In this document: positions 11,501-18,358 of the stretch, piece after piece
How positions within the stretch are numbered: the stretch's first letter is position 1
How the letters are laid out: each line of letters begins with the position of its first letter
Origin: JBEKYD01 sp052148435
GTDB lineage: Bacteria; Acidobacteriota; Terriglobia; Bryobacterales; Bryobacteraceae
Direction: 5' to 3'
Length of the DNA: 64,000 bases
Assembly: GCA_052148435.1 (NCBI GenBank)
Contig: JBKQIF010000044.1
Coordinates: 1 to 64,000 of the forward strand
The notes under the pieces: model-generated
What the model was told of the DNA's origin: nothing
The model's database searches: none
Seen by the model: the letters and a program-made list of their open reading frames with translations, nothing else
Translations under genes and position numbers: made by a program

Positions 11501-12057
11501 AGCGCGGGGGTGAGGCGCTTGTCCTGGTCCAGGTGGTGGTCCTGCACTTCCAGAAAATAGTTGTTCCGGCCGAAGATATCGGCATAGGTGTGCGCCAGGC
11601 GCCGCGCGTCGTCGTACCGGTCGGCCAAAATCGTTTCCGGAATGTGGCCCTTCAAACAGGCGGAGAGAGCGATCAGGCCTTTGGAGTGCTGCGCCAGCAG
11701 ATCCATATCCACCCGCGGCTTGTAATAGAATCCGTCCAGGTAGGCGGTTGAGACGAGCTTGATGAGGTTGCGGTAGCCTTCCTGGGTCTCGCACAGCAGC
11801 ACCAAGTGGTTGTAGCCGCCGTCGGAGCGGTTCTTATGGCCTTGCTGGGCGACGTACATCTCGCATCCGATCACCGGGTTGACGCCGACGTTCTTGGCGG
11901 CGTTATAGAACTTCACCGCCCCGAAAAGATTGCCGTGATCGGTCATGGCGACCGCCGGCATTTTCTGTTCGGAAACGATCTGCATGAGCTGATCGATATC
12001 GCAAGCGCCATCGAGCAGCGAATAATCGGTGTGGCAATGGAGATGAACAAAAGCCAT
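8584..12057 (-). CDS. dnaE: DNA polymerase III subunit alpha
   Basis: Replicative polymerase of the DnaE class, 1157 residues. The N-terminal PHP domain starts at HLHCHTDYSLLDG (from residue 4). The palm has the catalytic PDIDVDF motif (about residue 400). The helix-hairpin-helix and OB-fold regions follow, and the beta-clamp-binding partner dnaN is in the same window. The ORF is open 14 codons further upstream, but that stretch runs into the tRNA-Arg gene, and MAFVHLHCH is the normal family start. The PHP metal-binding histidines are present, as expected where the PHP domain may still proofread. Confidence 0.97.
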   Translation of the reverse strand: MAFVHLHCHTDYSLLDGACDIDQLMQIVSEQKMPAVAMTDHGNLFGAVKFYNAAKNVGVNPVIGCEMYVAQQGHKNRSDGGYNHLVLLCETQEGYRNLIKLVSTAYLDGFYYKPRVDMDLLAQHSKGLIALSACLKGHIPETILADRYDDARRLAHTYADIFGRNNYFLEVQDHHLDQDKRLTPALNRLSQETGLKLVATNDSHYLRRDDARAHEILLCIQTGKFFNDPNRMRWNTADFYLKSRAEMMELFGELEDALDRTGEIADRCHVNLEQVKEPFPKFDVPESHSADTYFEYIARQGFEKRRPRLEAMRAQGGLKHDLAEYNERLDREIQMIQKMQFSGYFLIVWDFIRYAKSKGIPVGPGRGSAAGSLVGYAMAITDIDPLQYGLLFERFLNPERVSMPDIDVDFCMNRRGEVIQYVTEKYGREQVAQIITFNTLGARAAIKDVGRVLEMPFADVERLTKLVPGVLNITLEDAMKQEPGFAEAAKKDPRVDDVLKVARRLEGLARNCSVHAAGVVISPQPLTELVPLYKTNRDEIVTQFDMSGLEKLQLLKMDFLGLTTLTLIQDALRLIKKRHGVDLVPEDLPLNDKATYDIFCKGFTSGVFQFESAGMKDILLRYQPSRLEDLTALNALYRPGPIQGGMVDDFIERKWGRKAVQYDLPELKELLEETYGVIVYQEQVMQISNRLAGYSLGDADLLRRAMGKKKLEEMAKQRERFVQGALARNLPQRKVEKIFDLMEQFAGYGFNKSHSAAYAYLAYVTAYLKAHYPVDFMAALLTSETGNTAKVVKYINECRAMGITILPPDVNSSEWSFTPDGAAIRFGLGAVKNVGQSAVEAIGKAREELASFRSLYQFCDKVDSGAVNRRMIESLVKAGAMDTLEGARAQKFAVLESAMESGQRAQRDRQSGQVGLFGEMLAGEEAEAHYAPLPSVPDWTDKEKLAFEKELLGFWVTGHPLDRYADKIAELATHDSGSLEGLGKGADVVLCGVLTGITRKRNREGKPWVAMTIEDRGGTLDGMIFANNYERLAAEVAEDQAVLIRGQVLPEDNAPPKISVQDLVALDNARIDTPSVISIRIWLGPNGIQGNGKSDRAAALSELFQRKPGPTQVRLRLELPRDFSVLLDVGMKVKPDKEFRAAVEAICGAQAIEKLAG

Positions 12058-12089
12058 GGACGCGTCACTCTTCCCGGGGGAGGTGGGAG

Positions 12090-12166
12090 TGGTGGGCACG
12101 GGCAGATTCGAACTGCCGACCTGTCGCTTAGGAGGCGGCCGCTCTATCCAACTGAGCTACGTGCCC
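12090..12166 (-). tRNA. tRNA-Arg (anticodon CCU)
   Basis: A 77-base tRNA with CCA encoded. The acceptor arms GGGCACG and CGTGCCC pair fully. The anticodon loop reads CTCCTAA, giving anticodon CCT (complement of 12130-12132). The T-arm is GGCAGTTCGAATCTGCC. One C-A mismatch is visible in the anticodon stem, which is tolerated in many tRNAs. It lies 32 bases upstream of the dnaE start on the same strand and could be read together with it. Confidence 0.93.
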
Positions 12167-12499
12167 ACGGGTATTTCTATTGTAGCGAAGGCCGGGGATA
12201 GGTCGCGCGCCGACGAGGGAGTACGCTACACCTTTAGTCGGCGCGAGCTGCGACAGGTTCAATTAATCAGACGGTAAGTAATTTGGTTTCTTATGCATAT
12301 GGGAGAATTTGGTTCGTTTGGGAAAGAGGGTTTGGTTTCGCTATTGTGCATTCTTGTGCGTGTTTCCTGACCAGCATAGTTGGGGGCGGGGGCTCACCAG
12401 GGGGACTTGGCGGGTTCTTTGGTTTCGGAAGCAATCGTAACCTCGTTGAGCTCATGGCGGCCGCCGGCGCCAGCGCTACCGGGCGTGCAACGGGTATCC
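12167..12499. other. Non-coding spacer between tRNA-Arg and purD
   Basis: No gene with protein-like character was found on either strand. The one structure seen is a 9-base inverted repeat, CGCGCCGAC (12206-12214) and GTCGGCGCG (12237-12245), with a 22-base loop. It lies upstream of the tRNA-Arg 5' end. The rest, from about 12290, is G- and T-rich on the plus strand without clear motifs. Confidence 0.5.
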
Positions 12500-12608
12500 G
12501 TGGAGCGGGCACTCCTGCCATGTCTTGACTCATCCCGGCACGCTGTCGCCGCGCGGAAGAGCGCGTCCCGACGAGTCGGGAGGTGGCAGGCACAAGTGCC
12601 CGCTCCAC
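12500..12608. repeat. Palindromic REP-like element downstream of purD
   Basis: Perfect 14-base inverted arms, GTGGAGCGGGCACT (12500-12513) and AGTGCCCGCTCCAC (12595-12608), enclose 81 bases. The inner part contains further imperfect pairing (both arms read CCTGCC followed later by GACTC when compared in the same direction). The element ends three bases from the purD stop codon. No run of T follows it, so it is not a classic terminator, though it could slow transcription or stabilise the purD mRNA end. Its size and location fit a REP/BIME-type repeat. Confidence 0.7.
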
Positions 12609-12610
12609 AG

Positions 12611-13813
12611 TTACTCCTGCCGCTTCAAGCCCTTCTTGCCGATATCGGTCCGATAATGCATGCCGTCGAACTGGATCTTGCCGGCGGCGGTGTAAGCCGC
12701 CTGGATTGCGCCTGGGAGCGTCCCCGCCGATGTGGTAACACCCAGCACGCGCCCGCCCGCCGTTTCCAGGCCGGTCGTCCCCATGCGGGTGCCCGCTTGA
12801 AAGACCGTCGCCCCGGTAGCTTCGGCTTCCGCGATTCCGGTGATGGTTTTTCCGGTGACGAACTCGCCGGGATAGCCGCCGGATGCCAGAACCACGCAAA
12901 CGCTGGGCCCGGGTTTCCATTCGATGGTCGCGGAGCCAAGTTCGCCAGTCGCCGCGGCCAGCAGCACCGGAACCAGGTCGGACGCCATGCGGTGCATCAA
13001 CGGCTGAGTCTCCGGATCTCCCAGGCGAACGTTGAATTCCAGAACCTTAATGCCGTCGGCCGTCAGCATGAGGCCGGCATAGAGGAATCCGGTGAAGCCG
13101 GTTCGCTCCACTGTCGGGCGGATGACGCGATCCAGAATCTCGGCTGTCTGCGCCTCCGTCAGGATCGCCAGATCGCAGTAGGCGCCCATGCCGCCGGTGT
13201 TCGGCCCCTGGTCGCCGTCGAAGACGGCTTTGTGATCCTGCGTGGGAGCCAGCGGCAGCACGTCCTTGCCGTCCGAAAGGGCAATGAAGCTGACTTCTTC
13301 GCCTTCCAGATACTCTTCGATCACCAATCGGCCGCGCAGTGATTGGAGCGCCGTTTCAGCCTCGGCCGCATCGTGAGCGATGATGACGCCTTTTCCCGCC
13401 GCCAGGCCGTCGGCTTTGAGCACCACGGGATACCCGAAGCGGGCGAGCGCTCGCCGGGCGTCATGGGCGGAATCGACGGTAACGAATCCGGCCGTCGGGA
13501 TATTACTTTGCAAAAAGAAGTTCTTTGCAAATACTTTGCTGCCTTCGAGCCGTGCGGCATCGCGCGCCGGGCCGACAATTTTCAGGCCGCGCGTCCGGTA
13601 ACGGTCCACGACGCCGTCCACCAGAGGCGCTTCCGGTCCTACCACGGTCAGGTCCGGTTTCAGTTCTTCGGCGGCCTGCGGGCTGAGGCACCGGCCGATG
13701 GCCGCAATGCCGGGATTGCCGGGTGCGGCAAGAATTTCGACGCCGGGCGATTGGGCGAGTTTCCAGGCGAGAGCGTGCTCACGGCCGCCGCCGCCCAGTA
13801 TGAGGATGCGCAT
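12611..13813 (-). CDS. purD: Phosphoribosylamine-glycine ligase
   Basis: Second step of purine synthesis: joins glycine to 5-phosphoribosylamine with ATP. The N-terminal MRILILGGGGREHALAW, the ATP-grasp domain with KADGLAAGKGV and the metal-binding LEFNVRLGDPETQ are all clear. At 400 residues it is slightly shorter than many homologues, but all three regions are present. The start codon is divergent from mnmG with only 17 bases between the two ATGs, so the promoters must lie partly within each other's coding regions. Confidence 0.97.
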   Translation of the reverse strand: MRILILGGGGREHALAWKLAQSPGVEILAAPGNPGIAAIGRCLSPQAAEELKPDLTVVGPEAPLVDGVVDRYRTRGLKIVGPARDAARLEGSKVFAKNFFLQSNIPTAGFVTVDSAHDARRALARFGYPVVLKADGLAAGKGVIIAHDAAEAETALQSLRGRLVIEEYLEGEEVSFIALSDGKDVLPLAPTQDHKAVFDGDQGPNTGGMGAYCDLAILTEAQTAEILDRVIRPTVERTGFTGFLYAGLMLTADGIKVLEFNVRLGDPETQPLMHRMASDLVPVLLAAATGELGSATIEWKPGPSVCVVLASGGYPGEFVTGKTITGIAEAEATGATVFQAGTRMGTTGLETAGGRVLGVTTSAGTLPGAIQAAYTAAGKIQFDGMHYRTDIGKKGLKRQE

Positions 13814-13830
13814 TCGCTAAAATGATAACA

Positions 13831-15630
13831 ATGCACGAGAGGTATGACGTGGTCGTGGTCGGCGCCGGCCATGCGGGTTGCGAGGCCGCGCGGGCCTGCG
13901 CCCGCATGGGAATGCGCACCGCCATGGTGACCATGAATCTGGACCTGATCGCGCAGATGTCCTGCAACCCCGCCATTGGCGGGATCGCCAAAGGCCACCT
14001 GGTGCGCGAGGTCGACGCGTTGGGCGGGTTGATGGCCGAAGTGGCGGACGCCGTCGGCATCCAGTTCCGCCTGCTCAATACCAGCCGCGGCCCGGCGGTT
14101 TGGTCGCCGCGGGCGCAGATGGATAAGCGGCAGTACCGAGTCAAGATGCGCGAAGTGCTGGAGCGCGAACCCAACCTCCGCATCAAGCAGGCCGAGGTCG
14201 CATCGCTGATCGTGGACGGCTGCCAGGCGCGTGGCGTGGCGTTGCGCGATGGCCGAACCGTGGAGGCGGCCGCGGTGGTGGTCACCACCGGCACTTTCCT
14301 TAATGGCTTGGCCCACGTGGGCGAGGCCAAGTACAGTTGCGGCCGCAATGGCGAGGCTCCGGCGCAACTGTTGGGCGACCAGTTGCGCAGCCTGGGTTTG
14401 AACTGGACCCGCCTGAAGACCGGCACGCCACCGCGCCTGGACGGCCGCACTATCGACTGGTCCAAGTTCGAACCCCAACCGGGCGACGCGGAACCAACCC
14501 CGTTTTCCTTCCTGACGGGCAAAATCGACCGCCCCCAGATCCAGTGCCACATCGGCTACACGACAGAGGAAACGCGGCGGATTCTGAGGGAAGCCATTCC
14601 CCGTTCCCCTCTCTACAGTGGGCAGATTGAGGGCGTCGGTCCGCGGTATTGTCCCTCTATCGAGGACAAATTCGTTAAGTTCCCGGACAAAGTCCGTCAC
14701 CAGATTTTTCTAGAGCCCGAAGGCCTCGACACCAACGAGGTCTATGTGAACGGGATGTCCACCAGCATGCCCATCGACGTGCAGGCCGCCATGGTGGCCT
14801 CTATCCCGGGTTTGGAAGAGGCCGAGATGATCCGCCCTGGTTACGCCATTGAATATGACGCCATCGATGCGCGCGAGTTGGAACATACGCTGGAGGTGAA
14901 GTCGATCCGCCGCTTGTACCTGGCCGGCCAGATCAACGGCACATCGGGTTATGAAGAGGCAGCCTGTCAGGGGCTGATCGCAGGGTTAAATGCCGCCTGC
15001 CGGATCGCGGGAAAGGAACCGGTAATCGTTGGCCGCACCGAGGGTTATATTGGAATACTGATTGACGATTTGATCACCAAAGGCGCCGACGAACCTTACC
15101 GCATGTTTACCTCCCGCGCGGAGTACCGCTTGCACTTACGCATCGACAACGCCGACTTGCGCCTGACGCCGATGGGCCGCCGGGCCGGGCTCGTGACGGA
15201 GGAGCGGTGGCGGGTTTTTGAGCGCAAGAAGGCTCAGGTTGCCCGACTGACTGCCGCTCTCGAGGGGCATCCCAATGGCCAGTTGCTGAAGCGGCCGGAG
15301 GTTTCCATCGCATCGATCTCCGCGTGGGTGTGCCAGGTGTTGGGAGAACAACCCGTCTGCGGGGCGACGACCACCGTGGAGACGGAGTGCAAATACAGCG
15401 GCTACATTGCCCAGCAGGAACGGCAAATTGCGCGCTTGAAAGACTCAGATCGGCGCGCGATTCCCGCCGATTTCGGGTTTGGCGGAATTCCGGGTTTGTC
15501 GCGTGAAATTCAGGAGAAACTCGCCCGCGTACGGCCAGCGACGCTGGGGCAGGCCGCGCGAATCCCGGGTGTTACCCCGGCAGCGATAGCCGTTCTGGAC
15601 GTCTATCTCAGCTTGAACCGTGTTTGCTAA
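13831..15630 (+). CDS. mnmG: tRNA uridine-5-carboxymethylaminomethyl modification enzyme MnmG
   Basis: FAD-dependent partner of MnmE that modifies U34 of several tRNAs. The N-terminal dinucleotide-binding motif GAGHAGCEAARAC, the GIAKGHLVREVDALGG segment, the PSIEDKFVKFPDK segment and GTSGYEEAACQG are all family hallmarks. I chose the ATG giving MHERYDVVVVGAG (599 residues); an ATG three codons upstream is also in frame. It heads the mnmG-rsmG-parA-parB cluster, a common order near bacterial origins. The rsmG start overlaps its end by 11 bases. Confidence 0.97.
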   Translation: MHERYDVVVVGAGHAGCEAARACARMGMRTAMVTMNLDLIAQMSCNPAIGGIAKGHLVREVDALGGLMAEVADAVGIQFRLLNTSRGPAVWSPRAQMDKRQYRVKMREVLEREPNLRIKQAEVASLIVDGCQARGVALRDGRTVEAAAVVVTTGTFLNGLAHVGEAKYSCGRNGEAPAQLLGDQLRSLGLNWTRLKTGTPPRLDGRTIDWSKFEPQPGDAEPTPFSFLTGKIDRPQIQCHIGYTTEETRRILREAIPRSPLYSGQIEGVGPRYCPSIEDKFVKFPDKVRHQIFLEPEGLDTNEVYVNGMSTSMPIDVQAAMVASIPGLEEAEMIRPGYAIEYDAIDARELEHTLEVKSIRRLYLAGQINGTSGYEEAACQGLIAGLNAACRIAGKEPVIVGRTEGYIGILIDDLITKGADEPYRMFTSRAEYRLHLRIDNADLRLTPMGRRAGLVTEERWRVFERKKAQVARLTAALEGHPNGQLLKRPEVSIASISAWVCQVLGEQPVCGATTTVETECKYSGYIAQQERQIARLKDSDRRAIPADFGFGGIPGLSREIQEKLARVRPATLGQAARIPGVTPAAIAVLDVYLSLNRVC

Positions 15631-16201
15631 GCTTTTGCGCGAGCGGCTGGGCGCTTGGGTCGAGTTGAGCGCGGCGCAGGTTGACCTGCTGCAAATGCAT
15701 TTCGAGTTGCTCACCCGCTGGAACAAGGTCCTCAATCTGACGGCGATTCGGAGCGAAGGGGAAGCTGTGGAGCGGCATTACTGTGAATCGGTCTTTCTGG
15801 CGCTGCACTTGCCCCCGGGGCCTTTGCGCGTGGCCGATGTGGGTTCGGGTGGCGGCTTTCCAGGGTTTCCAGTGGGTGTGGTGCGTGCGGATTGCGCCGT
15901 CACCCTGATTGAATCGCACCAGCGCAAGAGCGTGTTCTTGCGGGAAGCGACGCGGCGATTGGACAATTTCCGAATCCTTTCTGTCCGTGCGGAGGAAGTG
16001 CAGGAGGAATTTGATCACGTAATTTCGCGGGCGGTGAGCTATCAGGACCTGATTCCGTGCGTAAAGAATCTTGGCATCTCCGCCGATCTCTTGACGGGAG
16101 AGGAAGTACCGCCGGATGGTCTGGGTTTTGTGTGGAAGGAGCCCGTTCCCCTGCCATGGGGGAAACAGCGGTTCCTGCGGGTGGGGGAACGTCGAAAATA
16201 A
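15620..16201 (+). CDS. rsmG: 16S rRNA (guanine-N7) methyltransferase RsmG
   Basis: SAM-dependent methyltransferase of G527 in 16S rRNA, formerly gidB. The SAM-binding motif VADVGSGGGFPGFP is at about residues 69-82, with SHQRKSVFLREA downstream as in the family. At 193 residues it is slightly short. It starts with GTG inside the last codons of mnmG, so it is translationally coupled. parS sites and parA follow directly. Confidence 0.95.
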   Translation: MFAKLLRERLGAWVELSAAQVDLLQMHFELLTRWNKVLNLTAIRSEGEAVERHYCESVFLALHLPPGPLRVADVGSGGGFPGFPVGVVRADCAVTLIESHQRKSVFLREATRRLDNFRILSVRAEEVQEEFDHVISRAVSYQDLIPCVKNLGISADLLTGEEVPPDGLGFVWKEPVPLPWGKQRFLRVGERRK

Positions 16202-16220
16202 TGGTAGTTCTGAGGACGAC

Positions 16221-16236
16221 CGTTTCACGTGAAACA
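16221..16236 (+). promoter_or_regulatory. parS: parS site 1 (ParB-binding)
   Basis: CGTTTCACGTGAAACA matches the bacterial parS consensus TGTTNCACGTGAAACA at all but the first position. It lies between rsmG and parA, next to the genes that encode the segregation proteins that bind it. Confidence 0.93.
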
Positions 16237-16260
16237 GCTGTGGACCCTCTTCAGCAATGT

Positions 16261-16276
16261 TGTTTCACGTGAGACT
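16261..16276 (+). promoter_or_regulatory. parS: parS site 2 (ParB-binding)
   Basis: TGTTTCACGTGAGACT matches the parS consensus at 14 of 16 positions. It stands 24 bases after the first site and 35 bases before the parA start, where ParB binding could also repress parA transcription. Confidence 0.88.
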
Positions 16277-16310
16277 TCACCCAAAACTTCATCCGTGGTA
16301 GCATGGCCGC

Positions 16311-17102
16311 TTGAGCCGCGTAATTGCCATCGCCAATCAAAAGGGTGGAGTGGGTAAGACCACCACCGCTATTAACCTGGGGGCTTCCCTTGCTGCGAAC
16401 GATCTCCAAGTGCTGTTGATCGACTCTGATCCCCAAGGGAACTCGACTACCGGTCTTGGCCTACAAAAGTCTCAAGACCAGCCGGGATTGTACGACCTAC
16501 TGCTGGGCACCGCTACCCCGGACAACGTCATCCGCTCAACCGACCTCGAAGGCCTCAACGTCATTTCTGCCGACAAGAATCTTATCGCTGCCAATCTTGA
16601 ACTGGTCGGTATCGAGAATCGGGAATTCCTGCTTAGAGAGCGGATTGCCGGCCTTCGCGAGCGTTTTGCCTTCACACTGATCGATTGCCCCCCGGCACTT
16701 GACCTCCTGACGCTGAACGCGCTCATCGCCGCCGATTCCGTTCTTGTCCCGATTCAATGCGAATTCTTCGCCCTAGAGGGTGTCTCGGAGCTCATGGACA
16801 CTATCGATCGCATTCGCGAATCGTTTGATCATCCGCTGGAAATAGAGGGGATTCTCCTCACGATGTACGATGACCGCACCAACCTTACCCGCCAAGTTGC
16901 TGCCGATCTGAAGCAATTTTTCGCAGATCAGATATTCGCTACCGTGATCCCCCGCAGCATTCGTTTGGCCGAAGCCCCGAGCTTTGGCAAGGCAATCCTG
17001 GGATATGACCCCAGATCAAGAGGCGCTGAAAGCTACATTCAATTAGCCAAGGAAGTCCTGGACCATGAACAAGCCAGAAAATCCGCGCAGGGCGCTCGGT
17101 AG
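16311..17102 (+). CDS. parA: Chromosome partitioning ATPase ParA (Soj)
   Basis: Deviant Walker ATPase that drives origin segregation with ParB. The motif KGGVGKTTTAIN lies at residues 11-22, and the IDSDPQGNSTTGL and LIDCPPALD motifs follow. The length is 263 residues. The start is a TTG: an in-frame stop only four codons upstream leaves no alternative that keeps the N-terminus. No good Shine-Dalgarno is visible. The end overlaps the parB start by 38 bases. Confidence 0.97.
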   Translation: MSRVIAIANQKGGVGKTTTAINLGASLAANDLQVLLIDSDPQGNSTTGLGLQKSQDQPGLYDLLLGTATPDNVIRSTDLEGLNVISADKNLIAANLELVGIENREFLLRERIAGLRERFAFTLIDCPPALDLLTLNALIAADSVLVPIQCEFFALEGVSELMDTIDRIRESFDHPLEIEGILLTMYDDRTNLTRQVAADLKQFFADQIFATVIPRSIRLAEAPSFGKAILGYDPRSRGAESYIQLAKEVLDHEQARKSAQGAR

Positions 17103-17952
17103 GGGCCTTGGTGCGCTCCTGCCCACGCGCCCGCCGTCCCAACTGCCGCCTTCTCCTGCACCGCCGGACGACAACCTGACCCTACCGATCAACTCCATTG
17201 AGCCAAATCCCTTCCAGCCGCGCCGGATCTTTCAAAGCGAGAAACTGGCGGAGTTAGCCCAATCCATTCAGGCTAATGGAATCATTCAGCCGTTAGTGGT
17301 ACGTAAGTTGGGTGACAGGTACGAGCTCGTCGCTGGAGAGCGGCGTTGGCGGGCCGCGAAGATCGCCGGTTTGGAGAGCGTTCCGGTGGTTGTTCGCCCG
17401 ATCACTGACGACAAGCTCCTGGAAGTCTCACTGATTGAGAATATCCAGCGGGAAGACCTGAATCCGATGGAAACTGCCCACGCTTTCGAACAGTTGGGCC
17501 GCGAATTCAACCTTTCTGCCGAAGACATTGGCCGCCGAACCGGCAAAGACCGCACCACCATACTCAATTTCTTGCGCCTGCTGAATCTCGCGCCGGAAGT
17601 CCAGCAACTCGTGGAAGATCGCCGGCTATCGGCGGGTCATGCGCGGTGCCTGCTGGCCCTTCCCACCCCCGAGTTGCAGGTCGAAGTCGCAGAGAAGGCG
17701 GTTGCCGAGGGCTGGTCCGTTCGCCAAACCGAACGAACCACGCAGCGCATGATGGAGGGCCGCAAACCGAAACATCCCGAAGAAGCCGCCACCGATCCCA
17801 ACGTTAAGGCCGCCATCGAGCAACTCGAGCGGGTGCTTGGCACCAAGGTTCGCATCATCGAGAGGGCGAAGCAAAAAGGAAAAATCGAGATCGATTATTA
17901 CTCTGCCGAGGACCTGGACCGGATCTACAACTTGATCACCGGCGAGTCGTAG
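17065..17952 (+). CDS. parB: Chromosome partitioning protein ParB (Spo0J)
   Basis: CTP-dependent DNA-sliding clamp that loads at parS. The N-terminal RRALGRGLGALLP is the ParA-stimulating segment. The nucleotide-binding domain has NPFQPRR and GERRWRA, the CTP-binding motifs. A helix-turn-helix domain around residues 140-190 reads parS, and a dimerisation tail ends the protein. At 295 residues it is a normal length. Two parS sites sit upstream of its partner parA. It converges on the MerR-type gene, with five bases between the stops. Confidence 0.97.
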   Translation: MNKPENPRRALGRGLGALLPTRPPSQLPPSPAPPDDNLTLPINSIEPNPFQPRRIFQSEKLAELAQSIQANGIIQPLVVRKLGDRYELVAGERRWRAAKIAGLESVPVVVRPITDDKLLEVSLIENIQREDLNPMETAHAFEQLGREFNLSAEDIGRRTGKDRTTILNFLRLLNLAPEVQQLVEDRRLSAGHARCLLALPTPELQVEVAEKAVAEGWSVRQTERTTQRMMEGRKPKHPEEAATDPNVKAAIEQLERVLGTKVRIIERAKQKGKIEIDYYSAEDLDRIYNLITGES

Positions 17953-17957
17953 GGCGG

Positions 17958-18338
17958 TTACTTCAACATCCGCAGAATGTCGGTGAGCTCTCTGCGGATC
18001 TCGGGTAACGGATCCACCGCGAAAAGCTCCTGCTGCGATTGCTTCAGCTTACGCTGTTTCGGCGCACGTGAATCTGCCAGCAAGAACTGCCGCGCGCCTT
18101 CAATGGTGAACTTCTTTTCGTACAACAGGTGCTTAATGCGCAACAGAAGTTCGACGTCTTTGCGCCGGTAAAGGCGGTGCCCGGTCCCCGATTTCTTCGG
18201 TGAAAGCACCGTAAACTCGGTCTCCCAATACCGGAGTACGTAGGGCTCCACCCCTAACAGATCGCTGACCTCGCCGATCTTGAAGTACAGCTTATCCGGA
18301 ATCTCGGGAGAATCGGGCTCTGCCGCCACATCTGTCAT
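17958..18338 (-). CDS. MerR-family transcriptional regulator
   Basis: 126 residues with a winged helix-turn-helix of the MerR type at about residues 16-85: IGEVSDLLGVEPYVLRYWE, then the RLYRRKDVELL wing. The C-terminus lacks cysteines for metal sensing and has only a short helical tail, so the inducer is not apparent. It lies 20 bases downstream of the hydrolase-like gene on the same strand and may be the last gene of that operon. Its targets are unknown. Confidence 0.9.
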   Translation of the reverse strand: MTDVAAEPDSPEIPDKLYFKIGEVSDLLGVEPYVLRYWETEFTVLSPKKSGTGHRLYRRKDVELLLRIKHLLYEKKFTIEGARQFLLADSRAPKQRKLKQSQQELFAVDPLPEIRRELTDILRMLK

Positions 18339-18358
18339 GCGCCATTCGACATCCTAAC

